From positions 1 to 58,987 of the forward strand of contig JAQCAD010000017.1 of NCBI GenBank assembly GCA_027621915.1: DNA of 58,987 nt. The letters run 5' to 3'. This DNA comes from Pseudomonadota bacterium. GTDB taxonomy: Bacteria > Pseudomonadota > Gammaproteobacteria > Steroidobacterales > Woeseiaceae. Within the stretch, counting starts at the first letter, position 1. Each line of letters begins with the position of its first letter. A program made the translations under genes and the position numbers. Shown here in pieces: positions 1-8,838 of this stretch. Under the pieces are notes generated by a model that worked only from the letters and a program-made list of their open reading frames with translations, did no database searches and was not told the origin of the DNA.

Positions 1-2
1 GT

Positions 3-1622
3 TACATTGACGGGCCGGACCCGCGGGCAGAGTACGAACTGTTTCAGGAAGACATCGACCGCCTTGTTCCGCACATCGAGGCCGCGATATCGCGCGTGCC
101 CGCTTTCGGCGAAGTCGGAATCAAGAAGGTCTACAACGGTGCAATCGCCTATACGCCGGATGGCAATCCGATTATCGGGCCGGCCTGGGATCTCGACAAT
201 TTCTGGTTGAACGAAGGTCACAGCTTCGGCATCACGGCTGCCGGCGGCGCCGGCTGGCAGTTAGCCGAGTGGATAGTGGACGGAGAGCCGACGATCGACA
301 TGCTCGGCGTCGAGCCGAGGCGCTTTGGCGACTACGCGAAAAAGGACTACCTGATTGCGAAGAACGAAGAGACGTACGCGCATGTATTCGTCATTCATTA
401 TCCGGACGAAGAGCGGCCCGCCGGTCGGCCACTGCGCACAGCACCTTGCTATGAGCGAATGAAAAATCTGGGTGCTGTTTTCGGTCAGCGATTCGGCTGG
501 GAACGTCCGAACTGGTTTGCGACGGACGGCATGGAACAGGTCGACGATTGGTCATTCCGCCGCTCGAAGTGGTTCGAAGCCATTCGCAAAGAGGTGAAGA
601 ACACGACCGACAATGTTGGCCTGCTCGATATGACCGCATTTGCAAAGTGCCGCGTGTCGGGGCCAGGCGCTGAAACCTTTCTTGACTACATGGTCGCAAA
701 CAGCCTGCCGAATAAAATTGGCGCCATCAGCTTGTGCCACTCCCTGAACAAGAATGGTGGCGTGCATTCCGAATTTACGATTCGCCGTGAGTCTGAAGAC
801 TCGTTCTACCTGGTGTCTGCCGGCGCGTTGCAGCGACTGGATCACGACTACCTTAAGAAGCACATGCCCAAAGACCGCTCCGTCCAATTTGAACAGCTCA
901 CGGATGCAATGGGTGTACTGGTGCTGGCCGGACCGAAAGCAAGGCAATTGTTACAGCGTGTCACTGATGCGGACCTTGGCAACGACGCCTTCAGGTGGTT
1001 GACGGCACAGGATATCGAGGTCGGTGGCGCGCCGGCCGATGCAATGCGCGTCAACTATGTCGGCGAACTGGGATGGGAACTGCATCATCCGATGGAAGTT
1101 CAAAACCAGATATTCGATACCCTGTTCGAGGCCGGCGCCGACCTGGGACTCCGGCCATTCGGCATCCGCGCCATGGATTCAATGCGCCTGGAAAAGTCTT
1201 ATCGAATGGTGGGCACAGAGTTGTCAATTGAATACTCCGCGTACGAATCGGCCATGGACCGTTTCGTCAAAACAGACAAGGGCGACTTCCTGGGTCGCGG
1301 CGCATTACTGGCCAGGCACAAAGCAGGCAACAAGAGCCTGCTCGTGACGCTCGAGGTCTCCGATGTGACCGACGCCGATGCGCTTGGGAACAATGCGCTG
1401 ATTAGAGACGGCGTAATGGTCGGTCGTGCAACCGGTGGCGGCTTCGGTTTTCGCGTAAACAGATCACTGGCGCTGGGCATGGTTCCGCCGGAACTGGCCG
1501 AACCCGGAACCGCGCTCGAGATCGAGATTCTGGGCCGGAACTATCCAGCGACGGTCATACCAGACAGTCCTTTTGATCCCAAAAACGAGCGGCTAAGAGA
1601 TGTCAACGAAGCAAACGGTTAA
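3..1622 (+). CDS. Dimethylglycine/sarcosine dehydrogenase-like flavoprotein (5' end cut off by window)
   Basis: The frame is open from the first bases of the window, so the N-terminal FAD Rossmann part lies upstream. The visible 539 codons hold the end of a DAO-type FAD domain (AYTPDGNPIIGPAWDLDNF, then GHSFGITAAGGAGWQLAEW), a linker typical of the family (APCYERMKNLGAVFGQRFGWE), and a GcvT-like folate-binding domain plus C-terminal barrel (about residues 190-535, including LEKSYRMVGTELS and DKGDFLGRGAL). Family members oxidatively demethylate dimethylglycine or sarcosine and pass the C1 unit to tetrahydrofolate. The next gene begins inside its 3' end, and sarcosine oxidase genes follow, which supports N-methylglycine catabolism. 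Dimethylglycine versus sarcosine cannot be decided from this fragment. Confidence 0.85.
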   Translation, partial: YIDGPDPRAEYELFQEDIDRLVPHIEAAISRVPAFGEVGIKKVYNGAIAYTPDGNPIIGPAWDLDNFWLNEGHSFGITAAGGAGWQLAEWIVDGEPTIDMLGVEPRRFGDYAKKDYLIAKNEETYAHVFVIHYPDEERPAGRPLRTAPCYERMKNLGAVFGQRFGWERPNWFATDGMEQVDDWSFRRSKWFEAIRKEVKNTTDNVGLLDMTAFAKCRVSGPGAETFLDYMVANSLPNKIGAISLCHSLNKNGGVHSEFTIRRESEDSFYLVSAGALQRLDHDYLKKHMPKDRSVQFEQLTDAMGVLVLAGPKARQLLQRVTDADLGNDAFRWLTAQDIEVGGAPADAMRVNYVGELGWELHHPMEVQNQIFDTLFEAGADLGLRPFGIRAMDSMRLEKSYRMVGTELSIEYSAYESAMDRFVKTDKGDFLGRGALLARHKAGNKSLLVTLEVSDVTDADALGNNALIRDGVMVGRATGGGFGFRVNRSLALGMVPPELAEPGTALEIEILGRNYPATVIPDSPFDPKNERLRDVNEANG

Positions 1623-2034
1623 CGCCGGCGGATCCTGTCTTTGCGGCGGGGTTAAATATGAGGTTACCGGAGCGTTGCGTCCGATCGTCTACTGCCATTG
1701 CGATCAATGCCGCAAGACCAGCGGTCACTTCGTTGCGTCAACGGCGTGCAGTCCGGAACAGCTGGTTTTGCGTGCGGATGAAGATCTGCGCTGGTATCGA
1801 TCATCGGCAAGCGCGCAACGAGGCTTCTGCCAACGTTGCGGCTCAAGCCTCTTCTGGCGACCCGAAGGCAAGCCGTACATCTGCATCATGGCAGGCACGT
1901 TGACACGCCCGACGGCGCTTTCGGCATCCGCGCATATCTATGTGCACATGGCATCCGATTATTACTCCATCGACGACGGGCTGCCGCAATATGAAGACGA
2001 CTATCCCGCAACGCTAACCGGAATATCGGCTTGA
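1600..2034 (+). CDS. GFA-family (glutathione-dependent formaldehyde-activating type) zinc protein
   Basis: This 144-residue protein has the paired zinc-cysteine pattern of the GFA/CENP-V family: [10 protein letters not shown] near the N-terminus, [11 protein letters not shown] at about residues 33-43 and [10 protein letters not shown] at about residues 78-87. Some family members are proposed to promote formaldehyde-glutathione condensation, but most are uncharacterised. It overlaps the dehydrogenase gene upstream by 23 nt and shares the TTGA junction with soxB downstream, so all three are almost certainly co-transcribed. Because oxidative N-demethylation can release formaldehyde, a role in handling leaked formaldehyde is a reasonable inference. 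The fold is well supported; the enzymatic role is not proven. Confidence 0.85.
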   Translation: MSTKQTVNAGGSCLCGGVKYEVTGALRPIVYCHCDQCRKTSGHFVASTACSPEQLVLRADEDLRWYRSSASAQRGFCQRCGSSLFWRPEGKPYICIMAGTLTRPTALSASAHIYVHMASDYYSIDDGLPQYEDDYPATLTGISA

Positions 2035-3281
2035 AAAAATATTCCGGTCTCAGCCTCGTGACAGGGGCGTTGCGGCACAACCGCAACTGGCAACCCGCAT
2101 GGCGCAAGCCAGACCCGAAACGGGAATACGATGCCATCATCGTGGGTGGCGGCGGTCATGGACTGGCCACTGCGTATTACCTGGCCAAAGAACATGGCGT
2201 TCGAAACGTCGCAGTATTGGAAAAGGGATGGATTGGCGGCGGAAACACCGGTCGCAACACGACCATTGTGCGCTCGAATTACCTGTGGACCGAGGCGTCA
2301 TTGTTGTATGAGAAGTCGCTAAAGCTCTGGGAAAACCTGAGCCAGGAATTGAATTACAACGTGATGTTTTCGCAGCGCGGCGTTTACAACCTTGGCCACA
2401 CTTTGCAGGACATGCGTGATATCGAAAGGCGGGTCGGCGCGAACCGGCTCAACGGCATCGATGCCGAGGTCGTGAATGCCGAACAGGTCAAACAGGCGAT
2501 CCCTCTGATTAACACATCGCCGGACGCGCGCTACCCGATTCTCGGTGCGTCGCTGCAACGCCGAGGCGGTGTCGCAAGGCACGACGCAGTCGCCTGGGGT
2601 TTTGCGCGGGCAGCGGATGCGCTCGGCGTGGATATCATCGAACAGTGCGAAGTCACAGCAGTGAACCGCGACGGCGGTCAGGTTACCGGTGTCGAAACCA
2701 CGCGCGGCAGGATCGCATCGAAAAAAATTGGCGTTGTTGTAGCAGGCAACGCGAGCGTGCTCGCATCAATGGCTGACCTGCGATTGCCAATCGAAAGTCA
2801 CCCGCTTCAGGCATTTGTTTCGGAACCGCTGAAGCCCGTTCTCGACACCGTCGTCATGTCCGGTGCGGTGCACGGCTACATCAGCCAGTCAGACAAGGGC
2901 GAGCTCGTTATCGGTGCCGGAATAGACGCCTACCTGGGTTACGGGCAACGCGGCAGCTTCCAGACCATCGAGCACACGATGGAGGCAATCATCCAGTTGT
3001 TTCCCATGTTCAGCCGGGTTCGCATGTTGCGCTCGTGGGGCGGCATCGTCGATGTCTGTCCGGACGCCTGCCCGATCATCAGCAAGACACCGGTCCAAGG
3101 CCTGTACTTTAACTGCGGATGGGGCACGGGCGGATTCAAGGCGACACCGGGATCGGGCTGGGTATTTGCTCATACGATCGCACAGGATCGACCGCATGAA
3201 CTGAATGCACCGTTCGATCTGAACCGGTTCACGACCGGTGCATTGATCGACGAACACGGCGCGGCCGCCGTGGCGCATTAG
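2031..3281 (+). CDS. soxB: Sarcosine oxidase, beta subunit
   Basis: The 416-residue protein is full length for SoxB, the flavin subunit of heterotetrameric sarcosine oxidase (sarcosine to glycine, with the methyl going to tetrahydrofolate). The Rossmann FAD motif [17 protein letters not shown] is at about residues 34-50. The ARHDAVAWG segment places His184 where family members carry the covalent FMN linkage. The conserved [15 protein letters not shown] and the C-terminal [16 protein letters not shown] are also present. The start is a TTG at 2031 that overlaps the stop of the GFA gene (TTGA). The ATG codons further in would cut into the N-terminal region before the FAD motif. soxD follows after 13 nt with a good ribosome-binding site (GAAGGAG). 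Confidence 0.93.
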   Translation: MKKYSGLSLVTGALRHNRNWQPAWRKPDPKREYDAIIVGGGGHGLATAYYLAKEHGVRNVAVLEKGWIGGGNTGRNTTIVRSNYLWTEASLLYEKSLKLWENLSQELNYNVMFSQRGVYNLGHTLQDMRDIERRVGANRLNGIDAEVVNAEQVKQAIPLINTSPDARYPILGASLQRRGGVARHDAVAWGFARAADALGVDIIEQCEVTAVNRDGGQVTGVETTRGRIASKKIGVVVAGNASVLASMADLRLPIESHPLQAFVSEPLKPVLDTVVMSGAVHGYISQSDKGELVIGAGIDAYLGYGQRGSFQTIEHTMEAIIQLFPMFSRVRMLRSWGGIVDVCPDACPIISKTPVQGLYFNCGWGTGGFKATPGSGWVFAHTIAQDRPHELNAPFDLNRFTTGALIDEHGAAAVAH

Positions 3282-3294
3282 AAGGAGTATTCGG

Positions 3295-3576
3295 ATGTTT
3301 CTCATTCAATGTCCCTGGTGCGGTAATCGAGCTGAAACGGAGTACCGTTACGGCGGCGAAGCGGGTATATCCCGGCCTAAGGATCCGGATGCGTTAAGTG
3401 ATGCAGAGTGGTCGGACTATCTCTTCTATCGAAGCAACCCACGCGGCGCGCACAAGGAATTGTGGAATCACGCCCAGGGTTGCCGACGCTGGTTCGAGGT
3501 TGAACGCGATACGGTTAGTTACAAAATCGCGCGAAGTTATAAATTGGCCGACCGCAATTCAGAATCAGGATCTTGA
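3295..3576 (+). CDS. soxD: Sarcosine oxidase, delta subunit
   Basis: The 93-residue protein is the expected length for SoxD, the small zinc-binding subunit of the tetramer. The N-terminal IQCPWCGNRAETEYRYGGEA supplies two cysteines. A later HAQGCRRWFEVERDT supplies the conserved Cys, and the nearby His is a likely ligand. It lies between soxB and soxA in the usual B-D-A-G order. Confidence 0.93.
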   Translation: MFLIQCPWCGNRAETEYRYGGEAGISRPKDPDALSDAEWSDYLFYRSNPRGAHKELWNHAQGCRRWFEVERDTVSYKIARSYKLADRNSESGS

Positions 3577-3582
3577 AGCACC

Positions 3583-6582
3583 GTGCAGCTTGATCGTCTC
3601 AAAACCGGCGGTCGCATTGACCGGACCCGGCCGCTCAATTTTCGCTTCAATGGCAAGACCTACAGCGGATTTGCCGGCGATACGCTGGCGTCGGCGTTGC
3701 TTGCCAACGATGTGGCCCTGGTAAGTCGCAGCTTCAAACTACATCGTCCTCGCGGAATCGTCGGCGCAGGTGCCGAGGAACCAAACGCGATAGTTCAAGT
3801 GGGAACTGGCGCATCGACATTGCCGAACATGCGGGCTACCCAAGTTGAATTGTATGACGGGCTGGAAGCACGCTCGACAAAAGGCTGGCCGAACCTGCGA
3901 TTTGATCTTGCCGCTTTGAATGATCGCTTCAGCAAGGTCTTCGGTGCCGGTTTTTATTACAAGACTTTCATGCGCCCGAAAGCGTTCTGGAAATACTACG
4001 AGCGATTTATTCGCGCGTCGGCCGGATTTGGAATTGCGCCAACTGAACCGGATCCCGACAGTTATGAACATCGCAACGCGCACTGCGACGTTTTGGTTGC
4101 TGGTGGCGGGCCGGCGGGCCTCATGGCAGCGCTGGTCGCCGCGCGGTCCGGCGCACGAGTCATCATTGCTGACGAGCAAAACGAATTTGGTGGAAGCCTG
4201 CTCTCAGGATCCGAATCCATCGATGGAAAACCGGCCGCCGAATGGGTCAACGCAGTCATTGCCGAACTTCGCGACAGGGGCAACGTCACGGTGCTCACGC
4301 GTAGTACGGTGTTCGGCTACTACGATCACAATTTTATTGCTGTTGCCGAGCACTGCTCGGATCACAAGGGCGAACGTGCGGCAGACGGCGTGCGCGAACG
4401 CTTGTGGAGAGTACGTGCGGACCAGGTAGTCCTGGCGCAAGGCGCGTTCGAGAGACCACTCGTTTTTTGTAACAACGATCGACCGGGCGTCATGACGGCA
4501 TCGGCAGTATCGACTTACATCAACCGCTACGGCGTGTGCCCGGGTAAACGAGCGGTCGTTTTCACCAATAACGATTCGGCGTACCGGACTGCCCTCGACT
4601 TGAATAACGCCGGTATACCGGTAGTCGTTGTAGACTGTCGCAAAAGCGGCGCGGGTAGCCTGGGTGCCACCGCTGACGCTGCGGGTATCACTGTGTTACG
4701 CGGCCATATTGTGTCGGACGTCATCGGGCGTCACCGCGTGTCGGGGATTCGAATCGCACGATGGGACGGTGACACACAGTCGACTTTCGACAGCACGATT
4801 CGTATTGATTGCGATTTACTGGCGATGTCCGGTGGCTGGAGCCCCGCCGTACATTTGCACTCACAATCGGGAGGCACGAACGCTTGGGACGAGACGCGTC
4901 ATTGCTTCGTGCCGGCCGAATCGGCGCAGGCCAATGTGTCAGCCGGAGCCTGCAACGGTCACTGGTCGCTGAAGGCCTGCCTGCAGGACGGTATTGATGC
5001 CGGGGCCGAAGTCGCGGCCCGTTGCGGACTAAGAACCATGCCTGTCGAGTTACCCGTTACGACTGAAGGGACGGACAATCCGATGCAGGCCTTGTGGCGG
5101 GTACCCGCCAGCAAGGATCCCGATCGTTGCCCCAAGCAGTTCATCGATTATCAAAACGATACGAGTGTTGCGGACGTGCGCCTGGCCGCTCGCGAGGGCT
5201 ATCGCAACGTGGAGCACGTCAAGCGCTACACGGCGCTGGGTTTCGGTACCGACCAGGGCAAGCTCGGCAACATCAATGGCATGGCTATCCTTGCCGAATG
5301 CCTCGGCAAAACTATCCCGGAAGTCGGCACGACAACTTTCCGACCGGTGTACACACCGGTGACCTTTGGTCTCGGTGCTGGTGAAAACGTCGGCGAGCTT
5401 TTTGATCCGATCCGCAAAACCGCCATCCATGAGAGGCACCAGGCGGCAGGGTCTCCGTTCGAGGTCGTCGGTCAATGGCATCGTCCCTGGTATTTTCCGC
5501 AGGGCGGAGAGGATTTGCATGCGGCGGTTGCACGCGAGTGCCTCGCCACGCGCAACTCGGTCGGAATGATGGATGCATCGACCCTCGGCAAGATCGACGC
5601 CCGCGGCCCGGACGTCGTCGAGTTTCTCGAGAGAATCTACACGCACGACGTCGGCAGAATGAAGGTTGGACGTTGTGCGTACGGCATCATGCTGCGCGAA
5701 GACGGCATGCTCATGGACGATGGCGTCATGGCGCGTCTTGGCGAACACCAGTATTACCTGACGACGACGACGGGCGGCGCAGCCAATGTGCTGAACTGGC
5801 TGGAGACCTGGCTGCAAACCGAGTGGCCTGAACTCAAGGTTTACCTGACCTCTTTGACTGACAGCTTTTCGACGATCGCCGTTGCGGGACCGAAAAGTCG
5901 TGATGTGCTGCAGAATGCCGGCTGCAGCATCGATCTTGGAAAAGAAAACTTCTCGTTCATGAGTGTGCAACAGGCCGTGTTGGCGGGATTCCCGGTGCAA
6001 CTGTTTCGCGTGAGCTTCAGCGGCGAACTCGCCTTCGAAATTAATATCGACAGCGCTTATGCTTCGCAGATGTGGCAGATTCTTATGGAATCAGGCAAGG
6101 AATTCGATATCACGCCTTACGGCACTGAAACGATGCATGTTCTTCGTGCTGAAAAGGGATTTGTCATCGTCGGTCAGGACACGGATGGTTCTGTCACGCC
6201 GGTCGATCTCGGCATGAACTGGCTGCTCTCGAAAAACAAGGATTTTCTTGGCAAGCGATCCCTGTCACGACAGGATTGCGTGCGCGATGATCGCAAGCAA
6301 CTGGTCGGCTTACTGTCGGTCGACGGCAGCACGGTTGTGCCGGAGGGGACGCAGTTGATAGAAGACCCGGGCGCACCGAAACCCGTACCGATGTGCGGTC
6401 ATGTGACATCAAGCTATTTCAGCGCCACCCTCGGCCACCCGATTGCGATGGCGCTGGTATCCGCCGGTCACAGGCGCAAGGATGAAACCATCTATGCGTA
6501 TTTGGCGGACAATCTCGTGGTCCCGGTCACGATTGTTTCGCCGGTATTTTACGATGCAAAAGGAGCTCGGCAGAATGTCTGA
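3583..6582 (+). CDS. soxA: Sarcosine oxidase, alpha subunit
   Basis: The 999-residue protein matches the family length. The order is an N-terminal ferredoxin-like fold without iron-sulfur cysteines (about residues 10-100, FKLHRPRGIVGAGAEEPNA), a nucleotide-binding Rossmann region (CDVLVAGGGPAGLMAALVAA, from about residue 168), and a C-terminal folate-binding GcvT-like half from about residue 620 (FAVAGPKSRDVLQ-like segment, GSVTPVDLGMNWLLSKNKDF). It carries NAD+ and the folate site in the sarcosine oxidase complex. The start is a GTG six nt after soxD. The 3' end overlaps soxG by 8 nt, so the two are translationally coupled. Confidence 0.93.
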   Translation: MQLDRLKTGGRIDRTRPLNFRFNGKTYSGFAGDTLASALLANDVALVSRSFKLHRPRGIVGAGAEEPNAIVQVGTGASTLPNMRATQVELYDGLEARSTKGWPNLRFDLAALNDRFSKVFGAGFYYKTFMRPKAFWKYYERFIRASAGFGIAPTEPDPDSYEHRNAHCDVLVAGGGPAGLMAALVAARSGARVIIADEQNEFGGSLLSGSESIDGKPAAEWVNAVIAELRDRGNVTVLTRSTVFGYYDHNFIAVAEHCSDHKGERAADGVRERLWRVRADQVVLAQGAFERPLVFCNNDRPGVMTASAVSTYINRYGVCPGKRAVVFTNNDSAYRTALDLNNAGIPVVVVDCRKSGAGSLGATADAAGITVLRGHIVSDVIGRHRVSGIRIARWDGDTQSTFDSTIRIDCDLLAMSGGWSPAVHLHSQSGGTNAWDETRHCFVPAESAQANVSAGACNGHWSLKACLQDGIDAGAEVAARCGLRTMPVELPVTTEGTDNPMQALWRVPASKDPDRCPKQFIDYQNDTSVADVRLAAREGYRNVEHVKRYTALGFGTDQGKLGNINGMAILAECLGKTIPEVGTTTFRPVYTPVTFGLGAGENVGELFDPIRKTAIHERHQAAGSPFEVVGQWHRPWYFPQGGEDLHAAVARECLATRNSVGMMDASTLGKIDARGPDVVEFLERIYTHDVGRMKVGRCAYGIMLREDGMLMDDGVMARLGEHQYYLTTTTGGAANVLNWLETWLQTEWPELKVYLTSLTDSFSTIAVAGPKSRDVLQNAGCSIDLGKENFSFMSVQQAVLAGFPVQLFRVSFSGELAFEINIDSAYASQMWQILMESGKEFDITPYGTETMHVLRAEKGFVIVGQDTDGSVTPVDLGMNWLLSKNKDFLGKRSLSRQDCVRDDRKQLVGLLSVDGSTVVPEGTQLIEDPGAPKPVPMCGHVTSSYFSATLGHPIAMALVSAGHRRKDETIYAYLADNLVVPVTIVSPVFYDAKGARQNV

Positions 6583-7174
6583 TTCTTCCCGCCGGCTTCA
6601 CGGCCTCGAATTTTTTCTCCGGTCTCAACAACGACCGGATACGAAAGCGTCCGGCATTCACGCGCGCATCCTCGATGATGTAACTCACGTCAACCTGCGC
6701 GGAAACTCGAATGACGCAGAATTCAATCGAGGCGTGGAGAAAGTACTGGGCCAGGCACTGCCGGTCGAGCCCAATACCGTTTCGATACGAGAGAGTCACA
6801 TCTACTGGCTAGGCCCTGACGAATGGCTGGTTGTAAGCAAGGCTGCAGATAGTCCCGGTCTTGCAACCCGCCTCGAGAACACATTAAGAAATATTCACTC
6901 TTCGGTGAACGATATAAGCGGCGGCCAGGTCACGTTCACGCTTTCGGGCGAAAACGTCGAACGCGTTCTGAATAAAGCTTGCACGATCGATTTTGACGCT
7001 GGCACTTTCAAACCTGGCCATTGCGCGCAAAGCGGCCTGGCGAAGGCAAGCGTACTCATTGGCTGCATCGAGCAGTCGCGAACGTTCGAACTCATCGTAC
7101 GCAGAAGTTTCGCCGATTACGTCGCGAGGTGGCTGCGGCACGCGGCACGACACCACGGCATTGAGTTCCGGTAA
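6575..7174 (+). CDS. soxG: Sarcosine oxidase, gamma subunit
   Basis: I chose the ATG at 6575 because AGGAGCTCGG precedes it at ribosome-binding distance and it gives a 199-residue protein, normal for SoxG. A longer frame open to 6443 would read through the coding end of soxA. Recognisable segments are SIRESHIYWLGPDEWLVV and DISGGQVTFTLSGENVERVL, typical of this GcvT-like, catalytically inactive subunit. It completes the soxBDAG cluster. The regulator gene follows 43 nt downstream. Confidence 0.9.
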   Translation: MSDSSRRLHGLEFFLRSQQRPDTKASGIHARILDDVTHVNLRGNSNDAEFNRGVEKVLGQALPVEPNTVSIRESHIYWLGPDEWLVVSKAADSPGLATRLENTLRNIHSSVNDISGGQVTFTLSGENVERVLNKACTIDFDAGTFKPGHCAQSGLAKASVLIGCIEQSRTFELIVRRSFADYVARWLRHAARHHGIEFR

Positions 7175-7217
7175 TTCGCAACTCATACTGCAGCGACGTT
7201 GGGAATGATGCCGCTAC

Positions 7218-8192
7218 ATGAACGATAATCCAGCCATCAATCAACTGCCGACACGGTTCGGATTCCTGTTGATTAACGACTTCACGTTGATTTCAATGTC
7301 TTCGGCGATCGAGCCGCTGCGCATGGCCAATTATATTTGTGGCGAAGAAATCTATACATGGCGAACCTTGTCTGAGACCGGAAGCCCTGTCACGGCCAGC
7401 GACGGATTAACCATCAATGTCGATTTCGGTATTGGAAATGACGGCGCGCTTGGCGGTCTTGATACGGTTATTGTGTGCGGTGGGCTGAACGTCGAAAAAA
7501 ACACGAGCATGGCTGTGCTGCGCTGGCTCAAGTCAGCCGATAAAGCCGGCATTGGCTTCGGCTCAACCTGCACCGGCAGCTATATCCTTGCGAAAGCGGG
7601 ATTGCTCGACGGTTATCGCTGCAGCGTGCATTGGGAAATCATCGGGATATTAACGGATTCGTTTCCAGCTACACACGTTAATCGCAAGCTGTATACGATC
7701 GACAGAAATCGGTACACCTGCTCAGGTGGCACGTCGCCTGTCGACATGATGTTGTATTTTATCAGGGCGCAATGCGGGTTGAACGTAAGTTCCGGTGTTG
7801 CGGAGCAATTCATCTACGATCGCATTCGACATTCAAGTGATCCACAACGCATTCCACTGAAACACATTGTTGGTAACCAGTCAGAAAAACTCATCATCGC
7901 TGTTGAGCTTATGGAAGCGAATATTCGGGAAACGATCACTCAAAGCGACATTGCCGCATATGTTGGTCTTTCCCGACGGCAGTTGCAGCGATTATTTCAA
8001 CGCTACCTGATGTGTACGCCGTCGCGCTACTACCTGAAAATCAGACTGGCAAAAGCGAGAGAGCTCCTGCAACAGACCCGTATGGACCTGATCGAGGTTT
8101 CGCACCTGACAGGATTCGTATCGAGCTCGCATTTCAGTAAAAGCTACAAAGAAAATTTTGGACATTCGCCGCGCAGTCAGCGCCGGCAATAA
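7218..8192 (+). CDS. GlxA-family AraC transcriptional regulator (DJ-1/PfpI domain plus HTH)
   Basis: The 324-residue protein has an N-terminal DJ-1/PfpI-like sensor domain (about residues 12-190) with Cys118 in the nucleophile-elbow motif GFGSTCTGSYILAKAG. A C-terminal AraC double helix-turn-helix follows (about residues 225-320; IAAYVGLSRRQLQRLFQ and IEVSHLTGFVSSSHFSKSYK). This architecture is that of GbdR and SouR, the Pseudomonas regulators of glycine betaine/dimethylglycine and sarcosine catabolism. Its position directly after soxG suggests it activates this operon in response to a methylated glycine. The ligand is inferred. Confidence 0.88.
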   Translation: MNDNPAINQLPTRFGFLLINDFTLISMSSAIEPLRMANYICGEEIYTWRTLSETGSPVTASDGLTINVDFGIGNDGALGGLDTVIVCGGLNVEKNTSMAVLRWLKSADKAGIGFGSTCTGSYILAKAGLLDGYRCSVHWEIIGILTDSFPATHVNRKLYTIDRNRYTCSGGTSPVDMMLYFIRAQCGLNVSSGVAEQFIYDRIRHSSDPQRIPLKHIVGNQSEKLIIAVELMEANIRETITQSDIAAYVGLSRRQLQRLFQRYLMCTPSRYYLKIRLAKARELLQQTRMDLIEVSHLTGFVSSSHFSKSYKENFGHSPRSQRRQ

Positions 8193-8246
8193 TTCAGTTT
8201 GGGTTTCGCACTGGCCCGATTTTCATTTTCTGGAAAATTGGTTCTA

Positions 8247-8287
8247 TGCGGTGGACGCTCAACCGTGCATTGTTTCGCACCACCGCA
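8247..8287. repeat. Inverted repeat between convergent genes
   Basis: TGCGGTGG at 8247-8254 is exactly complementary to CCACCGCA at 8280-8287, with a 25-nt loop. It lies in the 105-bp gap between the stop of the AraC regulator and the stop of the oppositely oriented SMR gene. There is no T-tract, so a terminator function is only a possibility. Confidence 0.35.
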
Positions 8288-8297
8288 CTCTTAAACA

Positions 8298-8627
8298 TCA
8301 ATGCACAGCGACCTTCGAGAACAGGTTGATGACGCTGACGCCGGCGATGATCAGCACAATACCGAAAATCCCGGGCAGATCGAGCGTTTGCCGAAACAAA
8401 ACGACACCGACGATCGAAATCAGTGCGACGCCCACTCCCGACCAGATCGCATAGGCAATGCCCACCGGAATTGTCTTAATTACAAACGACAGGAAATAAA
8501 ACGCGATTCCATATCCCGTCACGACAATGATGCTTGGGCCGAGCCGGGTGAATTCCTCGGATGCCTTGAGCGCGCTGGTCGCAATCACCTCGGCCACTAT
8601 CGCGATTGAAAGATATACATACCCCAT
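8298..8627 (-). CDS. Small multidrug resistance (SMR, EmrE-type) transporter
   Basis: The 109-residue protein has four hydrophobic helices. The essential membrane-embedded glutamate is present at residue 13 (SIAIVAEVIATSALK, equivalent to EmrE Glu14). The family signature PVGIAYAIWSGVGVALI is in helix 3. SMR proteins work as dimers exchanging protons for lipophilic cations. The signature favours the EmrE/QacE branch over the guanidinium exporters, but substrate was not determined. The gene is divergent from the serine hydrolase, with 211 bp between starts. I found no recognisable guanidine riboswitch in that gap. Confidence 0.9.
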   Translation of the reverse strand: MGYVYLSIAIVAEVIATSALKASEEFTRLGPSIIVVTGYGIAFYFLSFVIKTIPVGIAYAIWSGVGVALISIVGVVLFRQTLDLPGIFGIVLIIAGVSVINLFSKVAVH

Positions 8628-8838
8628 AGGATTCTGCCTGAACTGATTCTGATGAGTAAAAGCCCGATGCCCGGCGGATCATGATCTTGCAACCAATCGG
8701 ACGCCTGAATTGTTGGAGATTTTATGACATAGCGTAACCGCCATTGTCCATCCTGAATGAAATCAGGCCGCCTGACACTATAATCAGGAGTCCTGCGCAG
8801 TATCGCCAGTCTCCCGCAGAGCACGAAGGAAGATCCTC
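8628..8838. promoter_or_regulatory. Divergent intergenic region (SMR gene / serine hydrolase)
   Basis: These 211 bp must contain the start signals for both divergent genes. On the plus strand GAAGGA sits about 9 nt before the hydrolase ATG at 8839. I could not place a convincing -35/-10 pair or a riboswitch fold. Confidence 0.3.

Noticed and set aside
5050-6000. 316-codon antisense frame in soxA
   Set aside because: The sense strand is unambiguous soxA. The antisense product has no recognisable fold.
8628-8760. Guanidine riboswitch upstream of the SMR gene
   Set aside because: I looked for the conserved guanidine-I/II motifs on the minus strand and did not find them. The gene is closer to EmrE than to Gdx.
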